Shown: positions 24,934-33,026 of the stretch, piece by piece
How positions within the stretch are numbered: the stretch's first letter is position 1
Layout: the number at the start of each line of letters is the position of its first letter
From: Winogradskyella echinorum
GTDB taxonomy: Bacteria > Bacteroidota > Bacteroidia > Flavobacteriales > Flavobacteriaceae
NCBI RefSeq assembly: GCF_014297365.1
Contig: NZ_JACOQD010000006.1
Location: forward strand, 62,001-126,000
DNA length: 64,000 nucleotides
Direction of reading: 5' to 3'
Position numbers and translations under genes: made by a program
The notes under the pieces: generated by a model
What the model was told of the DNA's origin: nothing
Databases searched by the model: none
Seen by the model: only the letters and a program-made list of their open reading frames with translations

Positions 24934-25456
24934 TTTCTATTTGTGTTTCATCTACGGTTATTGAACTTATCCAAGTATCACCATCATTATCAAAACTCAT
25001 TTCTAACTCATTAAAAATACTTCTATAACCGCAAGCTCTTGATACATATATTTCTTCAGATAAGTATGTTATTTCTAAAATATCAATGTTAGAGTTTGTG
25101 GTGTCGTCTGTATCTAAACGTAAGTTGGTGTCTTTTTCTAAAACAAAACGTGTTGTTGTCCTTTCTTCACCTGCTTCTGGTTCAATCTTTAATGGTAATT
25201 CCGCAGCACTTACATTGACGTTATAAACAATGGTAGTATCGGAATCTTCAGTTGGTTCAACAACCAATCCTTCACCATATACAGTAAGTCTAGGTACGCT
25301 CTTTAAATCATCTGGACTTTCAATATCATAGAACTCTATCAGTAAACGCGGTGTAGTGATTGTAGATTCTGCACAGATATCGTCGCGCTCGCAATTTTGT
25401 AAATTCAATAAAGCTATAAGGCTTAGAATATATATGATGTTGTATTTTGTTTTCAT
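24899..25456 (-). CDS. DUF6452 family lipoprotein
   Basis: I chose the ATG at 25456 rather than 25468, which removes MRRL and gives a clean lipoprotein signal with lipobox LQNC. The mature part begins ERDDICAESTITTPRLLIEFYD, the hallmark of DUF6452. The product has 185 residues. The next gene (DUF6048) overlaps its end, so the two are coupled. In other Flavobacteriia this pair sits directly beside rlmD; here a four-helix-bundle gene is inserted between them. Confidence 0.87.
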   Translation of the reverse strand: MKTKYNIIYILSLIALLNLQNCERDDICAESTITTPRLLIEFYDIESPDDLKSVPRLTVYGEGLVVEPTEDSDTTIVYNVNVSAAELPLKIEPEAGEERTTTRFVLEKDTNLRLDTDDTTNSNIDILEITYLSEEIYVSRACGYRSIFNELEMSFDNDGDTWISSITVDETQIENENTVHVRIFH

Positions 25457-25476
25457 TAACCTTCTCATAGAATTGA

Positions 25477-25885
25477 GTTGATTCGTTTATTTGTTTAGTT
25501 GGTAATTACGTAATGCATTTAGCATATTAGTAATTTTTTCAATTTTTGTTCTTGCTAAGATATAATCATTCTCAGATATAAAACCTAAATCTTTACCTAT
25601 TATCAATTGATTTAAAACTTCCATAGCTGAGCTAAATGAAATTGTAGTGAAATGCGCTTTATCTTTTTGAGTTTTTCTAGAAGTACCCTCAGCTAAATTT
25701 GATGAAATTGAGATAGAAGCTCTTCGTAATTGACTTATTAATCCAAATTTTTCTTCCTTAGGGAAGGATTCAGTTATCAAATATATTGATTTCACTAACT
25801 CAACAGACTCTTTCCAAACTTCTAATTTCTCAAATGAATATATTTTCATTTTATGATAAACAAATCAACGAATAAACAAATTAAC
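25477..25885. repeat. Imperfect 22-bp inverted repeats bounding the four-helix-bundle gene
   Basis: The left copy is 25477-25498 and the right copy, reversed, is 25864-25885; 18 of 22 positions agree. The left copy covers the stop codon of the four-helix-bundle gene, and the right copy covers the stop codon of rlmD. The enclosed 409 bp contain only that gene. Confidence 0.65.
25487..25849 (-). CDS. four-helix-bundle protein (23S rRNA intervening-sequence type)
   Basis: The protein has 120 residues and the family's marks: FEKLEVWKESVELVKSIY at the start, then LISQLRRASISISSNLAEG and a C-terminal helix. The family was first seen in intervening sequences of 23S rRNA genes and forms pentameric four-helix bundles; related Avd proteins help retroelements. 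Here it is not in an rRNA gene, but between rlmD and DUF6452, two genes that are usually adjacent. The imperfect inverted repeats around it suggest a movable cassette (inference). Confidence 0.92.
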   Translation of the reverse strand: MKIYSFEKLEVWKESVELVKSIYLITESFPKEEKFGLISQLRRASISISSNLAEGTSRKTQKDKAHFTTISFSSAMEVLNQLIIGKDLGFISENDYILARTKIEKITNMLNALRNYQLNK

Positions 25886-27335
25886 CTTTTTCAAATAGTA
25901 CTACCGTTTCAATATGCGCTGTATGAGGAAATTGATCGACTAAACTTATTTTTTTAATCTCATAACCAGCTTCCATTAACTGCTCAGTATCTCTAGCTTG
26001 TGTCGCCGGATTACAAGATACATAAACCAAACGGTCTGCATTTAGGTTTATTATTTTTTTAAGAGTTTTTGGCGCAATACCAGCTCTAGCAGGATCTAAA
26101 ATAATGGTTCTTATTTTATTGGTGTATTCTGGGTGTTCATTTAAAAATTTACCAACGTCTGCTGCGTAAAACTTTAACCCTTTAATATTATTGCGTTTAG
26201 CATTTTCCTTCGCGTCTTCAATAGCTGAAGCTACTATATCTACACCTACAATTTTAGTGTTGTTAGCTTTGCTTGCTATTATTTGCCCTATAGTACCTGT
26301 ACCACAAAACAAATCTAAAACAACAGTATTATCAATAGCTTCTTTATTTTCTAAAGCATAGTCAACAACTTTAGAATAGAGTTTTTCGGCACATTTTGGA
26401 TTGGTTTGAAAAAAGCTTTTCATGCTAATTTCAAAATTTAAACCTAAAAGTTCTTCAACAATTTTATCGTCACCGTAAACTAAAGATATATCTCCGGTTG
26501 TGGCTATAGTTCTGTCTCCTACTTCATCATTAATCGTATGTAACAATCCTGCTACCCGATCACCAAATAATTCAACCAAATAACCGGCAAATTTATCTAA
26601 ATCGAATTTTGGTAAATCGTAAGACGTCGTTACTAAATTGAATAACAACTTATTGGTTTTGTAAGATTTTCTAACCACAAAATATCTAAAAAAGCCTACG
26701 CGTTGTGGAGCATGCCAAGGTGCTAAACCTGTTGCTTCGCAATAATTTCTAATATCTTTTAAGTGATTTTCTAATTCAGCATCAAATAATCCGGAATCAC
26801 TATTTAGGTTGTCACCACACCACCAAGTTCCGCGCTTTTTAAATCCAAGCGTAAACTCATCTACATCAGTTTTTAATTTACGATTATAGCCAATGGCAGA
26901 AAAACCATATTCCATTTTATTTCTGTAATGGAAGGTATTAGGTGAATCTACAAATTCGTCAAACTTATCTTCAATGTTAGCGACTTTACCAATACGCTTA
27001 AATAACTCTAAGGTGCTTTGTTTTTTATAATTGTGTTGCTTTTCTATAGGTAATTGCATGTATGGCGCACCAGGAATATCTTGATAGGGCATGTCAACTT
27101 CATCTTCCGAAGGTTTTAAAATCTCAAAAAGTTTACCTTCAGCATACTTTTTACTCGATTTCTTTATTTGAGCCTTAACCAATTGTCCTGGTAATGTATT
27201 AGGAACAAAAACAACAAATTCACCATGTTCGTTACGGATACGACCAATCCCTTTTCCACCAAAAGCGTAATCTTCAATTAAGATCTCAATAATTTGGCCG
27301 CGTTTAACAAATTTATTACGTTCTCTTTTTGGCAT
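25881..27335 (-). CDS. rlmD: 23S rRNA (uracil-C5)-methyltransferase
   Basis: The protein has 484 residues. An N-terminal TRAM domain (about 8-66) is followed by a central domain and a SAM-binding domain with FFQTNP, LDLFCGTGTIG and DPARAGI. The catalytic cysteine is in YVSCNPAT (Cys441). The family methylates uracil 1939 or 747 of 23S rRNA. The four-cysteine iron-sulfur pattern of E. coli RlmD is not obvious. The stop codon lies in an inverted repeat shared with the downstream gene. Confidence 0.93.
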   Translation of the reverse strand: MPKRERNKFVKRGQIIEILIEDYAFGGKGIGRIRNEHGEFVVFVPNTLPGQLVKAQIKKSSKKYAEGKLFEILKPSEDEVDMPYQDIPGAPYMQLPIEKQHNYKKQSTLELFKRIGKVANIEDKFDEFVDSPNTFHYRNKMEYGFSAIGYNRKLKTDVDEFTLGFKKRGTWWCGDNLNSDSGLFDAELENHLKDIRNYCEATGLAPWHAPQRVGFFRYFVVRKSYKTNKLLFNLVTTSYDLPKFDLDKFAGYLVELFGDRVAGLLHTINDEVGDRTIATTGDISLVYGDDKIVEELLGLNFEISMKSFFQTNPKCAEKLYSKVVDYALENKEAIDNTVVLDLFCGTGTIGQIIASKANNTKIVGVDIVASAIEDAKENAKRNNIKGLKFYAADVGKFLNEHPEYTNKIRTIILDPARAGIAPKTLKKIINLNADRLVYVSCNPATQARDTEQLMEAGYEIKKISLVDQFPHTAHIETVVLFEKG

Positions 27336-27439
27336 TTTTTTGAATAATTTGAGTGCAAAGATATTCTTATTTTATAAATAGGTAAGCGGAAAAGTATCTG
27401 TATAATTAGATTATCTTTAAAAGATTTCTAAGTCAATTT

Positions 27440-27466
27440 TGAACCTTTTTTTAATTCTACGTCTTT
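27440..27466 (+). promoter_or_regulatory. Candidate ECF-type promoter of the SRPBCC-sigma operon
   Basis: TGAACC (27440-27445) and CGTCTT (27460-27465) resemble the -35 (GAAC) and -10 (CGTC) elements used by many ECF sigma factors. They lie about 100 bp before the first gene. Autoregulation by the sigma factor encoded in the operon would explain it. The rest of the gap 27336-27563 shows nothing else. Confidence 0.35.
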
Positions 27467-27563
27467 AGAGTATGAAACATTAATGTTTAGAAATACAAAT
27501 TGTATCGTATAACTACTTTTTGAATGTTCCATCTGACTATAAGATTAAAATAGATATCACCAT

Positions 27564-28070
27564 ATGAAGGTTATAAATATCCATAAAAGAACCATCCTAG
27601 AACCTAAGAAAAAGGTGTCTCAACTATTTAAAACTTTAGCAACTAATAATGATTTGGTTTGGCCCACAGAGAATTGGCCAGCCATACGGTTTAAAGAAGG
27701 ATTAAAAATTGAGAGTAGAGGTGATCATGGACGTATTCGTTATACTATAATTGAATTTATTGAAGGAGACTACATTAAGTTTCAATTTTCTAAACCAGAA
27801 GGCTTTAATGGTATTCATGAATTTAAAATAAATTCTATTGATGCAAATAGTACCGAAATATGCCATAAAATAATAGCTAATTCGTCTTTAAAAGCAAGTT
27901 TCTTTTGGGTGTTTGTTATACGTTGGCTTCATGATGCTTTAATTGAAGATGCTTTTGATAAGGTTGAAAATCATTTTTTAACACGTAAGAAAGAAACACC
28001 GTATAATGTGTGGGTGAAACTTTTGAGAGAAATATATAAAAGAAAATCGTTTCAAATTAAACATAGTTAA
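27564..28070 (+). CDS. SRPBCC (START-like) domain protein
   Basis: The protein has 168 residues. It has the helix-grip layout: a first strand (MKVINIHKRTILEPKKKVSQLF), the motif NDLVWPTENWPAIRFKEGL, several strands, and a long C-terminal helix (FFWVFVIRWLHDALIEDAFDKVE). Such domains bind hydrophobic ligands. It is the first gene of an operon with the sigma factor, whose TTG start follows its stop codon directly. It could sense a ligand for the sigma circuit, but this is speculation. Confidence 0.78.
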   Translation: MKVINIHKRTILEPKKKVSQLFKTLATNNDLVWPTENWPAIRFKEGLKIESRGDHGRIRYTIIEFIEGDYIKFQFSKPEGFNGIHEFKINSIDANSTEICHKIIANSSLKASFFWVFVIRWLHDALIEDAFDKVENHFLTRKKETPYNVWVKLLREIYKRKSFQIKHS

Positions 28071-28622
28071 TTGAAAACTGACCAACGTATAGATGAAAAT
28101 TTAGTTAATGCTTACAAAGCTGGTGATAAAAAAGCGCTTGCAATGTTGGTAAAGCGATGGCACAAGCTGTTTTGTGATAAAGCCTACTGGATAATAAAGG
28201 ATAAAGATGCGGCAAAAGATATTGCTCAAGACAGTTGGACGATTATAATCAATAAAATAGACAGACTTAATGATCCTAAACAGTTTAAATATTGGGCTTA
28301 TAGAATTGTTTGTAACAAATCTACAGATTGGTTGCGACTGCAAGCTAAAACTCAAAAAAATAATATTCGAGATAATTTTGAAATTAAAAGTGAAGAACAA
28401 CAATATTCAGAAAATGAACATTTAAAACTTTCGCTTTTAAAAGCAATAAATGAATTACCAAAAAATCAAAAACTAGTTGTTAAGCTATTTTATACGGAAT
28501 CGTATAGTTTAAAGCAAATCAGTGAAATATTAAACATTTCAGTAGGAACAGCAAAGTCAAGATTATTTCACGCAAGAGAAAAATTAAAAATAACATTAAA
28601 AAAGATAGATTATGAAAACTAA
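28071..28622 (+). CDS. RNA polymerase sigma factor, ECF (sigma-70) family
   Basis: The protein has 183 residues with region 2 (about 10-80, DKDAAKDIAQDSWTIIINKI) and region 4 (about 120-178, LPKNQKLVVKLFYTESYSLK, then ISVGTAKSRLFHAREKLK). An in-frame stop precedes base 28071, so the TTG there is the first possible start. The next gene overlaps it by 11 bp. No classical anti-sigma factor is encoded nearby; the downstream membrane protein may take that role. Confidence 0.93.
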   Translation: MKTDQRIDENLVNAYKAGDKKALAMLVKRWHKLFCDKAYWIIKDKDAAKDIAQDSWTIIINKIDRLNDPKQFKYWAYRIVCNKSTDWLRLQAKTQKNNIRDNFEIKSEEQQYSENEHLKLSLLKAINELPKNQKLVVKLFYTESYSLKQISEILNISVGTAKSRLFHAREKLKITLKKIDYEN

Positions 28623-28998
28623 TATGGAAGACATAGACAAATTAATAAAAGATACGTTAACAGAAGAAGAAGCTAAATTTTATGATTCTCTTGATGAGCA
28701 AAGCGTATTTGCAATGATTGCAGGATTGTATAAAGGGAAAAATTTATGGTTTACAATCGTAATGCATGTTGTAAACATTGTTGCATTCGGACTTATGATT
28801 TACTGCCTAATACAGACATTTGATGCAGAAAACACTAATGATCTTATGTTATGGATTGCAGGTTTTTTTATTTGTTTTATTACCATGAGTATGCTAAAAA
28901 TATATGCTTGGATGCAAATTCATAGAAACGCATTAACTAGAGAAATAAAGAGACTAGAACTACAAGTGTCATCTCTTTCATCGAAAATAGCTGAGTAA
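28612..28998 (+). CDS. DUF6768-like membrane protein, candidate partner of the ECF sigma factor
   Basis: The protein has 128 residues: an acidic N-terminal region (MEDIDKLIKDTLTEEEAKFYDSLDEQS), two membrane segments (about 45-66 and 77-97) and a C-terminal coiled-coil helix. I recognise the N-terminal pattern as that of DUF6768, though from memory only. It overlaps the sigma gene, so it is translationally coupled. The soluble acidic head and membrane anchor would suit an anti-sigma-like protein (inference). An ATG at 28624 is an alternative start. Confidence 0.8.
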   Translation: MKTNMEDIDKLIKDTLTEEEAKFYDSLDEQSVFAMIAGLYKGKNLWFTIVMHVVNIVAFGLMIYCLIQTFDAENTNDLMLWIAGFFICFITMSMLKIYAWMQIHRNALTREIKRLELQVSSLSSKIAE

Positions 28999-29133
28999 GT
29001 TTTAAATCACTAGATTATTTAGTAATTTGCAGGCTCTTAGGGATGATTTCTTTCCCACGCTGAATTTTCAAAACTATTGAAAGGATAAAGGTAGATAAGG
29101 AATGGTTATTTTATTAATTTAAAACAAATTAAA

Positions 29134-30411
29134 ATGGCTGTTTTAGACCAATTAACTTCGCAACAAGCGATCGATTTAGAAAACAAGTATGGTGCGCACA
29201 ATTACCATCCATTACCAGTAGTACTGAGTAGAGGAGAAGGTGTGTATGTTTGGGATGTAGAAGGTAAAAAGTATTACGATTTTTTATCTGCATACTCAGC
29301 AGTAAATCAAGGACATTGTCATCCAAAAATTGTTGGTGCTATGACCAACCAAGCTCAGACTTTAACGCTTACTTCGAGAGCTTTTTATAATGATATGCTC
29401 GGTAAGTTTGAAAAGTATGCTACGGAAACGTTTCATTATGACAAATTATTACCAATGAATACTGGAGCTGAGGCCGTGGAAACTGCTTTAAAACTCTGTA
29501 GAAAATGGGCTTATGAAGTAAAAGGAATTGATGAAAATGAAGCTGAAATTGTGGTTTGTGAAAATAACTTCCATGGAAGAACAACAACTATAATTTCGTT
29601 TAGTAACGATCCTGTTGCTCGTAAAAACTTTGGGCCATATACTAATGGATTTATTAAAATTGAATATGATAATTTAGAAGCTTTAGAAGATACATTAAAA
29701 GCGAATTCTAATGTCGCAGGTTTCTTAGTAGAGCCAATTCAAGGTGAAGCTGGAGTTTATGTGCCAAGTGATGGTTATTTGGCAAAGGCAAAAGCTTTGT
29801 GCGAAAAGTATAATGTATTATTTATTGCAGATGAAGTACAAACGGGTATTGGTAGAACAGGTCGTTTATTAGCAACTTGTGGCAATTGTAATTGTGCAGA
29901 AAAACATTGTTCTGGTACTCCAGAAGTGAAAGCCGATATTTTAATATTAGGTAAAGCATTAAGTGGCGGCGCATATCCTGTATCTGCTGTTTTGGCTAAC
30001 GATAACATTATGAATGTTATAAAACCAGGAAATCATGGAAGTACTTTTGGCGGAAACCCTATTGCTGCAGCTGTTGGCATAGCCGCTTTAGAAGTCATTA
30101 AAGATGAAGAATTAGCAGATAATGCACAAAAATTAGGAGAATTATTTAGAGCAGAATTGTCAAAGTTTATAGAAACTACAACTGTTGTGAGTGGAATTAG
30201 AGGAAAAGGGCTTTTAAATGCTATTTTAATAAATGATACAGAGGAAAGTGAAACGGCTTGGAATATCTGTATGCGTTTACGAGATAATGGCTTGTTAGCA
30301 AAACCAACTCACGGAAATATTATACGTTTTGCACCACCTTTAGTAATGAATGAAGAACAATTATTAGATTGTGTGTCTATAATAATTAAGACTCTAAAGG
30401 AATTTGAATAA
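29134..30411 (+). CDS. rocD: ornithine aminotransferase with cysteine-rich insertion
   Basis: The protein has 425 residues and is a class III PLP aminotransferase. The PLP lysine is Lys274 in [16 protein letters not shown], and [13 protein letters not shown] precedes it. It converts ornithine and 2-oxoglutarate to glutamate semialdehyde and glutamate. Between RTGRLLAT and the PLP lysine lies an insertion with Cys249, Cys252, Cys254 and Cys259 ([11 protein letters not shown]). Most ornithine aminotransferases have only a short loop here. The cysteine spacing suggests metal binding. The gene is transcribed alone, with a strong terminator. Confidence 0.95.
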   Translation: MAVLDQLTSQQAIDLENKYGAHNYHPLPVVLSRGEGVYVWDVEGKKYYDFLSAYSAVNQGHCHPKIVGAMTNQAQTLTLTSRAFYNDMLGKFEKYATETFHYDKLLPMNTGAEAVETALKLCRKWAYEVKGIDENEAEIVVCENNFHGRTTTIISFSNDPVARKNFGPYTNGFIKIEYDNLEALEDTLKANSNVAGFLVEPIQGEAGVYVPSDGYLAKAKALCEKYNVLFIADEVQTGIGRTGRLLATCGNCNCAEKHCSGTPEVKADILILGKALSGGAYPVSAVLANDNIMNVIKPGNHGSTFGGNPIAAAVGIAALEVIKDEELADNAQKLGELFRAELSKFIETTTVVSGIRGKGLLNAILINDTEESETAWNICMRLRDNGLLAKPTHGNIIRFAPPLVMNEEQLLDCVSIIIKTLKEFE

Positions 30412-30428
30412 AAAAATAATTTGAATTA

Positions 30429-30463
30429 AAAAAAATACCACTTGATCGAGTGGTATTTTTTTA
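30429..30463. terminator. Bidirectional terminator after rocD
   Basis: AAAAATACCACT (30431-30442) and AGTGGTATTTTT (30449-30460) form a perfect 12-bp stem with loop TGATCG. It lies between rocD and the leftward CCC-motif gene. Confidence 0.92.
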
Positions 30464-30480
30464 ATGTGTAATTTTTAATA

Positions 30481-30843
30481 TTATCTACATCCAGCATCTC
30501 TAGCTGCTTGGTAAATTTGTTCCATAGATTCAGCCGGAACATTAGGGTTATCTTCAAACATTCCTATATACCAATCAAAGAATAAGCAAGGGTTAACAAG
30601 TACCCAAATAATAAAGGCCAATCCAATAAACGATATAATTAAAGAAATAATTGAAAATGTTCTAGCACTTTTCATAGCAGAACCATTGCTGTATGTTTCA
30701 GGGCTTTCATTGTATTTTTTAAGTTCTTTATTAGCAATTACAATAGCTATAATTGCAGAAATAGTTCCTATACCATAGACGCAGCAACATACTATTCCTA
30801 AAATAGATAAAATGATTACGAGTGTTGTATTAAGTTTTTGCAT
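30481..30843 (-). CDS. CCC-motif membrane protein
   Basis: The protein has 120 residues with an N-terminal membrane helix holding three cysteines in a row (residues 19-21, GIVCCCVYGIG), a short basic loop (KELKKYNESPETY), and a second membrane pair (about 60-88). This is the arrangement of the flavobacterial CCC-motif family, of unknown function. It lies 13 bp downstream of the DUF2752 gene, a pairing often seen in the group. Confidence 0.85.
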   Translation of the reverse strand: MQKLNTTLVIILSILGIVCCCVYGIGTISAIIAIVIANKELKKYNESPETYSNGSAMKSARTFSIISLIISFIGLAFIIWVLVNPCLFFDWYIGMFEDNPNVPAESMEQIYQAARDAGCR

Positions 30844-30856
30844 GAAATTAGGTTAT

Positions 30857-31156
30857 TTAGTGGACAAACATTTTTATTATATAACTGGTAACAGCAACTA
30901 AAAGCGTTAAAGCTGCTAAGATTAGTTTTGCTTTTTCACCATGCTTTATGGTGGTAAACCTGTCAAAAATAAGAAAAACAAACAGAAATAGCATAGGATA
31001 TATAGCAGGATACATAATAAATGCATCTACAAACTGCCCTTTAATAAGTAAAACTATAGACCGTTGTAGTCCACAACCCATACACTCAAAGCCTAAAAAT
31101 GTTTTATTTAGACAAGGTAACATGTAATCTTCTATACCACTCATTAGTAATTGCAT
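30857..31156 (-). CDS. DUF2752 membrane protein
   Basis: The protein has 99 residues. The motif CMGCGLQRS with Cys25 and Cys28, preceded by LGFE, is the hallmark of DUF2752, followed by two or three membrane helices. The function is unknown. It is the first gene of a leftward pair with the CCC-motif protein. The gap to the rightward gene at 31249 is short and holds both promoters. Confidence 0.88.
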   Translation of the reverse strand: MQLLMSGIEDYMLPCLNKTFLGFECMGCGLQRSIVLLIKGQFVDAFIMYPAIYPMLFLFVFLIFDRFTTIKHGEKAKLILAALTLLVAVTSYIIKMFVH

Positions 31157-31248
31157 GGTGCTAAATTAAGTATTTGCTAAATACTTTTATAATTACACTA
31201 GTAAATTATTGTAAACCGTATTTTTGTAAAATATTTAATTGTATAACT

Positions 31249-31461
31249 ATGAATATTTCTAGAATTATAAACTTTGTGTGTATTGTAGCAGGTGGAGTTG
31301 TAGCATTATATGCTCAGGCACAAAAACAACAAAACACCTATTTGTTAATGGGAGGAATAGTTTTATTAATGTTAGGAATTTACAGAACCTCTAGGAACAT
31401 TCCTAGTAAGTATGATAAGCAAGAAGAAGAGACTTTTATAAAGACAGAAGATGAAGATTAA
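31249..31461 (+). CDS. small membrane protein, 70 aa
   Basis: I chose the ATG at 31249 over an in-frame upstream start at 31174, because an exact -7 element TATTTTTG lies at 31219-31226 and would be inside the longer gene. The product has two membrane segments (about 5-22 and 30-44) and an acidic tail (KQEEETFIKTEDED). I do not recognise it. It overlaps the Smr gene by 11 bp, so the two are coupled. Confidence 0.7.
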   Translation: MNISRIINFVCIVAGGVVALYAQAQKQQNTYLLMGGIVLLMLGIYRTSRNIPSKYDKQEEETFIKTEDED

Positions 31462-32008
31462 ACTTGGTGACGCAGTTGAAGCTATAGATGATGCCATCTC
31501 TGGAATAGTAACAAAGATTTCTGAAAATACAATTACTATTGAAGATGCTGATGGTTTCGAATTTCAGTTTGAAGCCAACGAACTTATGCATTCGGTTAAT
31601 GAGTATACAATAGATAATGCCATTTACAATTCTGATATAGAAGCTGTAAAAAAAGAAAAAGAAAGTAAAAAAAGAAAGCCAACAATTGCAGTTAAACCAA
31701 AAGAGCGACACGCACCTAAATTTGAAGTCGATTTACATATTCACCACTTAACAGAATCTACAAGAGGCATGTCTAATTACGATATGCTTAATCTACAACT
31801 TGATACAGCAAGACGGCAGTTAGAATTTGCAATTAAAAAGCGTATTCCTAAAATTGTATTTATCCATGGAGTAGGCGAAGGAGTGCTTAAACAAGAACTA
31901 GAAACTCTTTTTGGTCGCTATAATAATATTAAATTTTACGATGCAGACTATAAAACCTATGGACTTGGTGCTACTGAAGTAAGAATTTTTCAGAATGTTG
32001 AGGCTTAG
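31451..32008 (+). CDS. Smr/MutS2-type domain protein
   Basis: The protein has 185 residues. The N-terminal part (1-60) is a small beta-rich domain, a basic linker follows (KKEKESKKRKP), and the C-terminal Smr domain has DLHIH (94-98) and HGVGEG (139-144). Smr domains are nucleases or RNA- and DNA-binding modules. It lacks the MutS ATPase part, so it is a stand-alone Smr protein as is common in Bacteroidota. Its stop codon overlaps the stop of the convergent lipoprotein gene. Confidence 0.9.
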   Translation: MKIKLGDAVEAIDDAISGIVTKISENTITIEDADGFEFQFEANELMHSVNEYTIDNAIYNSDIEAVKKEKESKKRKPTIAVKPKERHAPKFEVDLHIHHLTESTRGMSNYDMLNLQLDTARRQLEFAIKKRIPKIVFIHGVGEGVLKQELETLFGRYNNIKFYDADYKTYGLGATEVRIFQNVEA

Positions 32009-32940
32009 TCTTCTTCTTCTTCTTCTTCTTCTAATTCTATGTTAATTGAATAAGTTAAAATTCCTAAATCCAATTGAGGTGATGATAAAATGTCTAGGTT
32101 AAAATTTGTAATAAAAAAACTGGCAGTTATTGTTCTGGTGTATTCATTGGTTTCTAATAAACCTGGTGAATCATAAACTGTTGTCTCTAACGGGTTTAAA
32201 TAATGCGCAATTACCATGTCTTCGGCATTAGTATTTTGGTCATTTCGAGGATTTTTATCTCCATTTTCATCTTCTAGTATGGTGTTAATTCCATCACCAT
32301 CATCATCAATATCCAAATAATCTAGTATTAAATCACCATCAGTGTCTAAAGTAGGATTACCCTCATCATCAATTTCTCCAGTTTCAAACTTTGTTAATAC
32401 GTTGTCATTATCATCATCTTCATCTTGGTAATTAGGTATTCCATCTCCGTCAAAATCTTCAGCATTTGGATAATTACCGTTTTCATCCATTTCGCCACGT
32501 CCTTCTATATCACTTGGTATACCGTCTTCATCATCATCGTCAACATTTACGGTTACATAAATAGTTCCAGATTCAGCCTCGTGGTCATCAATAATATTTA
32601 GAGTACCAGGTGCAATAGCTTCGCATAATTCATTAGTCCCAACAGCACGATTATATGTTCTATAAATGAAACGGTTGGTCGATCCATTAATAGTATATTC
32701 ATGAGGTGTATCAGCAGGTGTAGGTTCCGTGTAAGGAAATTCTTGATTTGTACTTCGAGGAATAATTACAGATAAAGATTCATTAGGATCTTCACGTAAA
32801 TCGAAAATTAAAAATGAGTCTATATTGTTGTCACAATAATTAAGTTCCTTGTCAAATTCTAAGTCCACTGTAATAATATCACCATCATCACAAGCAACTA
32901 AAAAGACTAAACAAAGTAGGATATAAATTTGACGCATCAT
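32005..32940 (-). CDS. lipoprotein with thrombospondin-type-3-like calcium-binding repeats
   Basis: I chose the ATG at 32940, not 32991, because it gives a lipoprotein signal peptide with lipobox LVAC. The product has 311 residues. The middle (about residues 130-230) holds repeated D-x-D-x-D-G motifs such as DFDGDGIPNYQDEDDDNDN and DIDDDGDGINTILEDENGDK, which bind calcium in surface proteins. A beta-rich C-terminal domain ends in a run of Glu encoded by seven or so repeats of one triplet (32009-32031). It is probably exposed on the cell surface. No partner gene is evident. Confidence 0.85.
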   Translation of the reverse strand: MMRQIYILLCLVFLVACDDGDIITVDLEFDKELNYCDNNIDSFLIFDLREDPNESLSVIIPRSTNQEFPYTEPTPADTPHEYTINGSTNRFIYRTYNRAVGTNELCEAIAPGTLNIIDDHEAESGTIYVTVNVDDDDEDGIPSDIEGRGEMDENGNYPNAEDFDGDGIPNYQDEDDDNDNVLTKFETGEIDDEGNPTLDTDGDLILDYLDIDDDGDGINTILEDENGDKNPRNDQNTNAEDMVIAHYLNPLETTVYDSPGLLETNEYTRTITASFFITNFNLDILSSPQLDLGILTYSINIELEEEEEEED

Positions 32941-33026
32941 AGATTCAATTTTAAACAAAAATAAAGGATTTGTAAAATTATAACGTAGCATTAACTAAAT
33001 AATTTTATTTACAATATTTTTGCATT

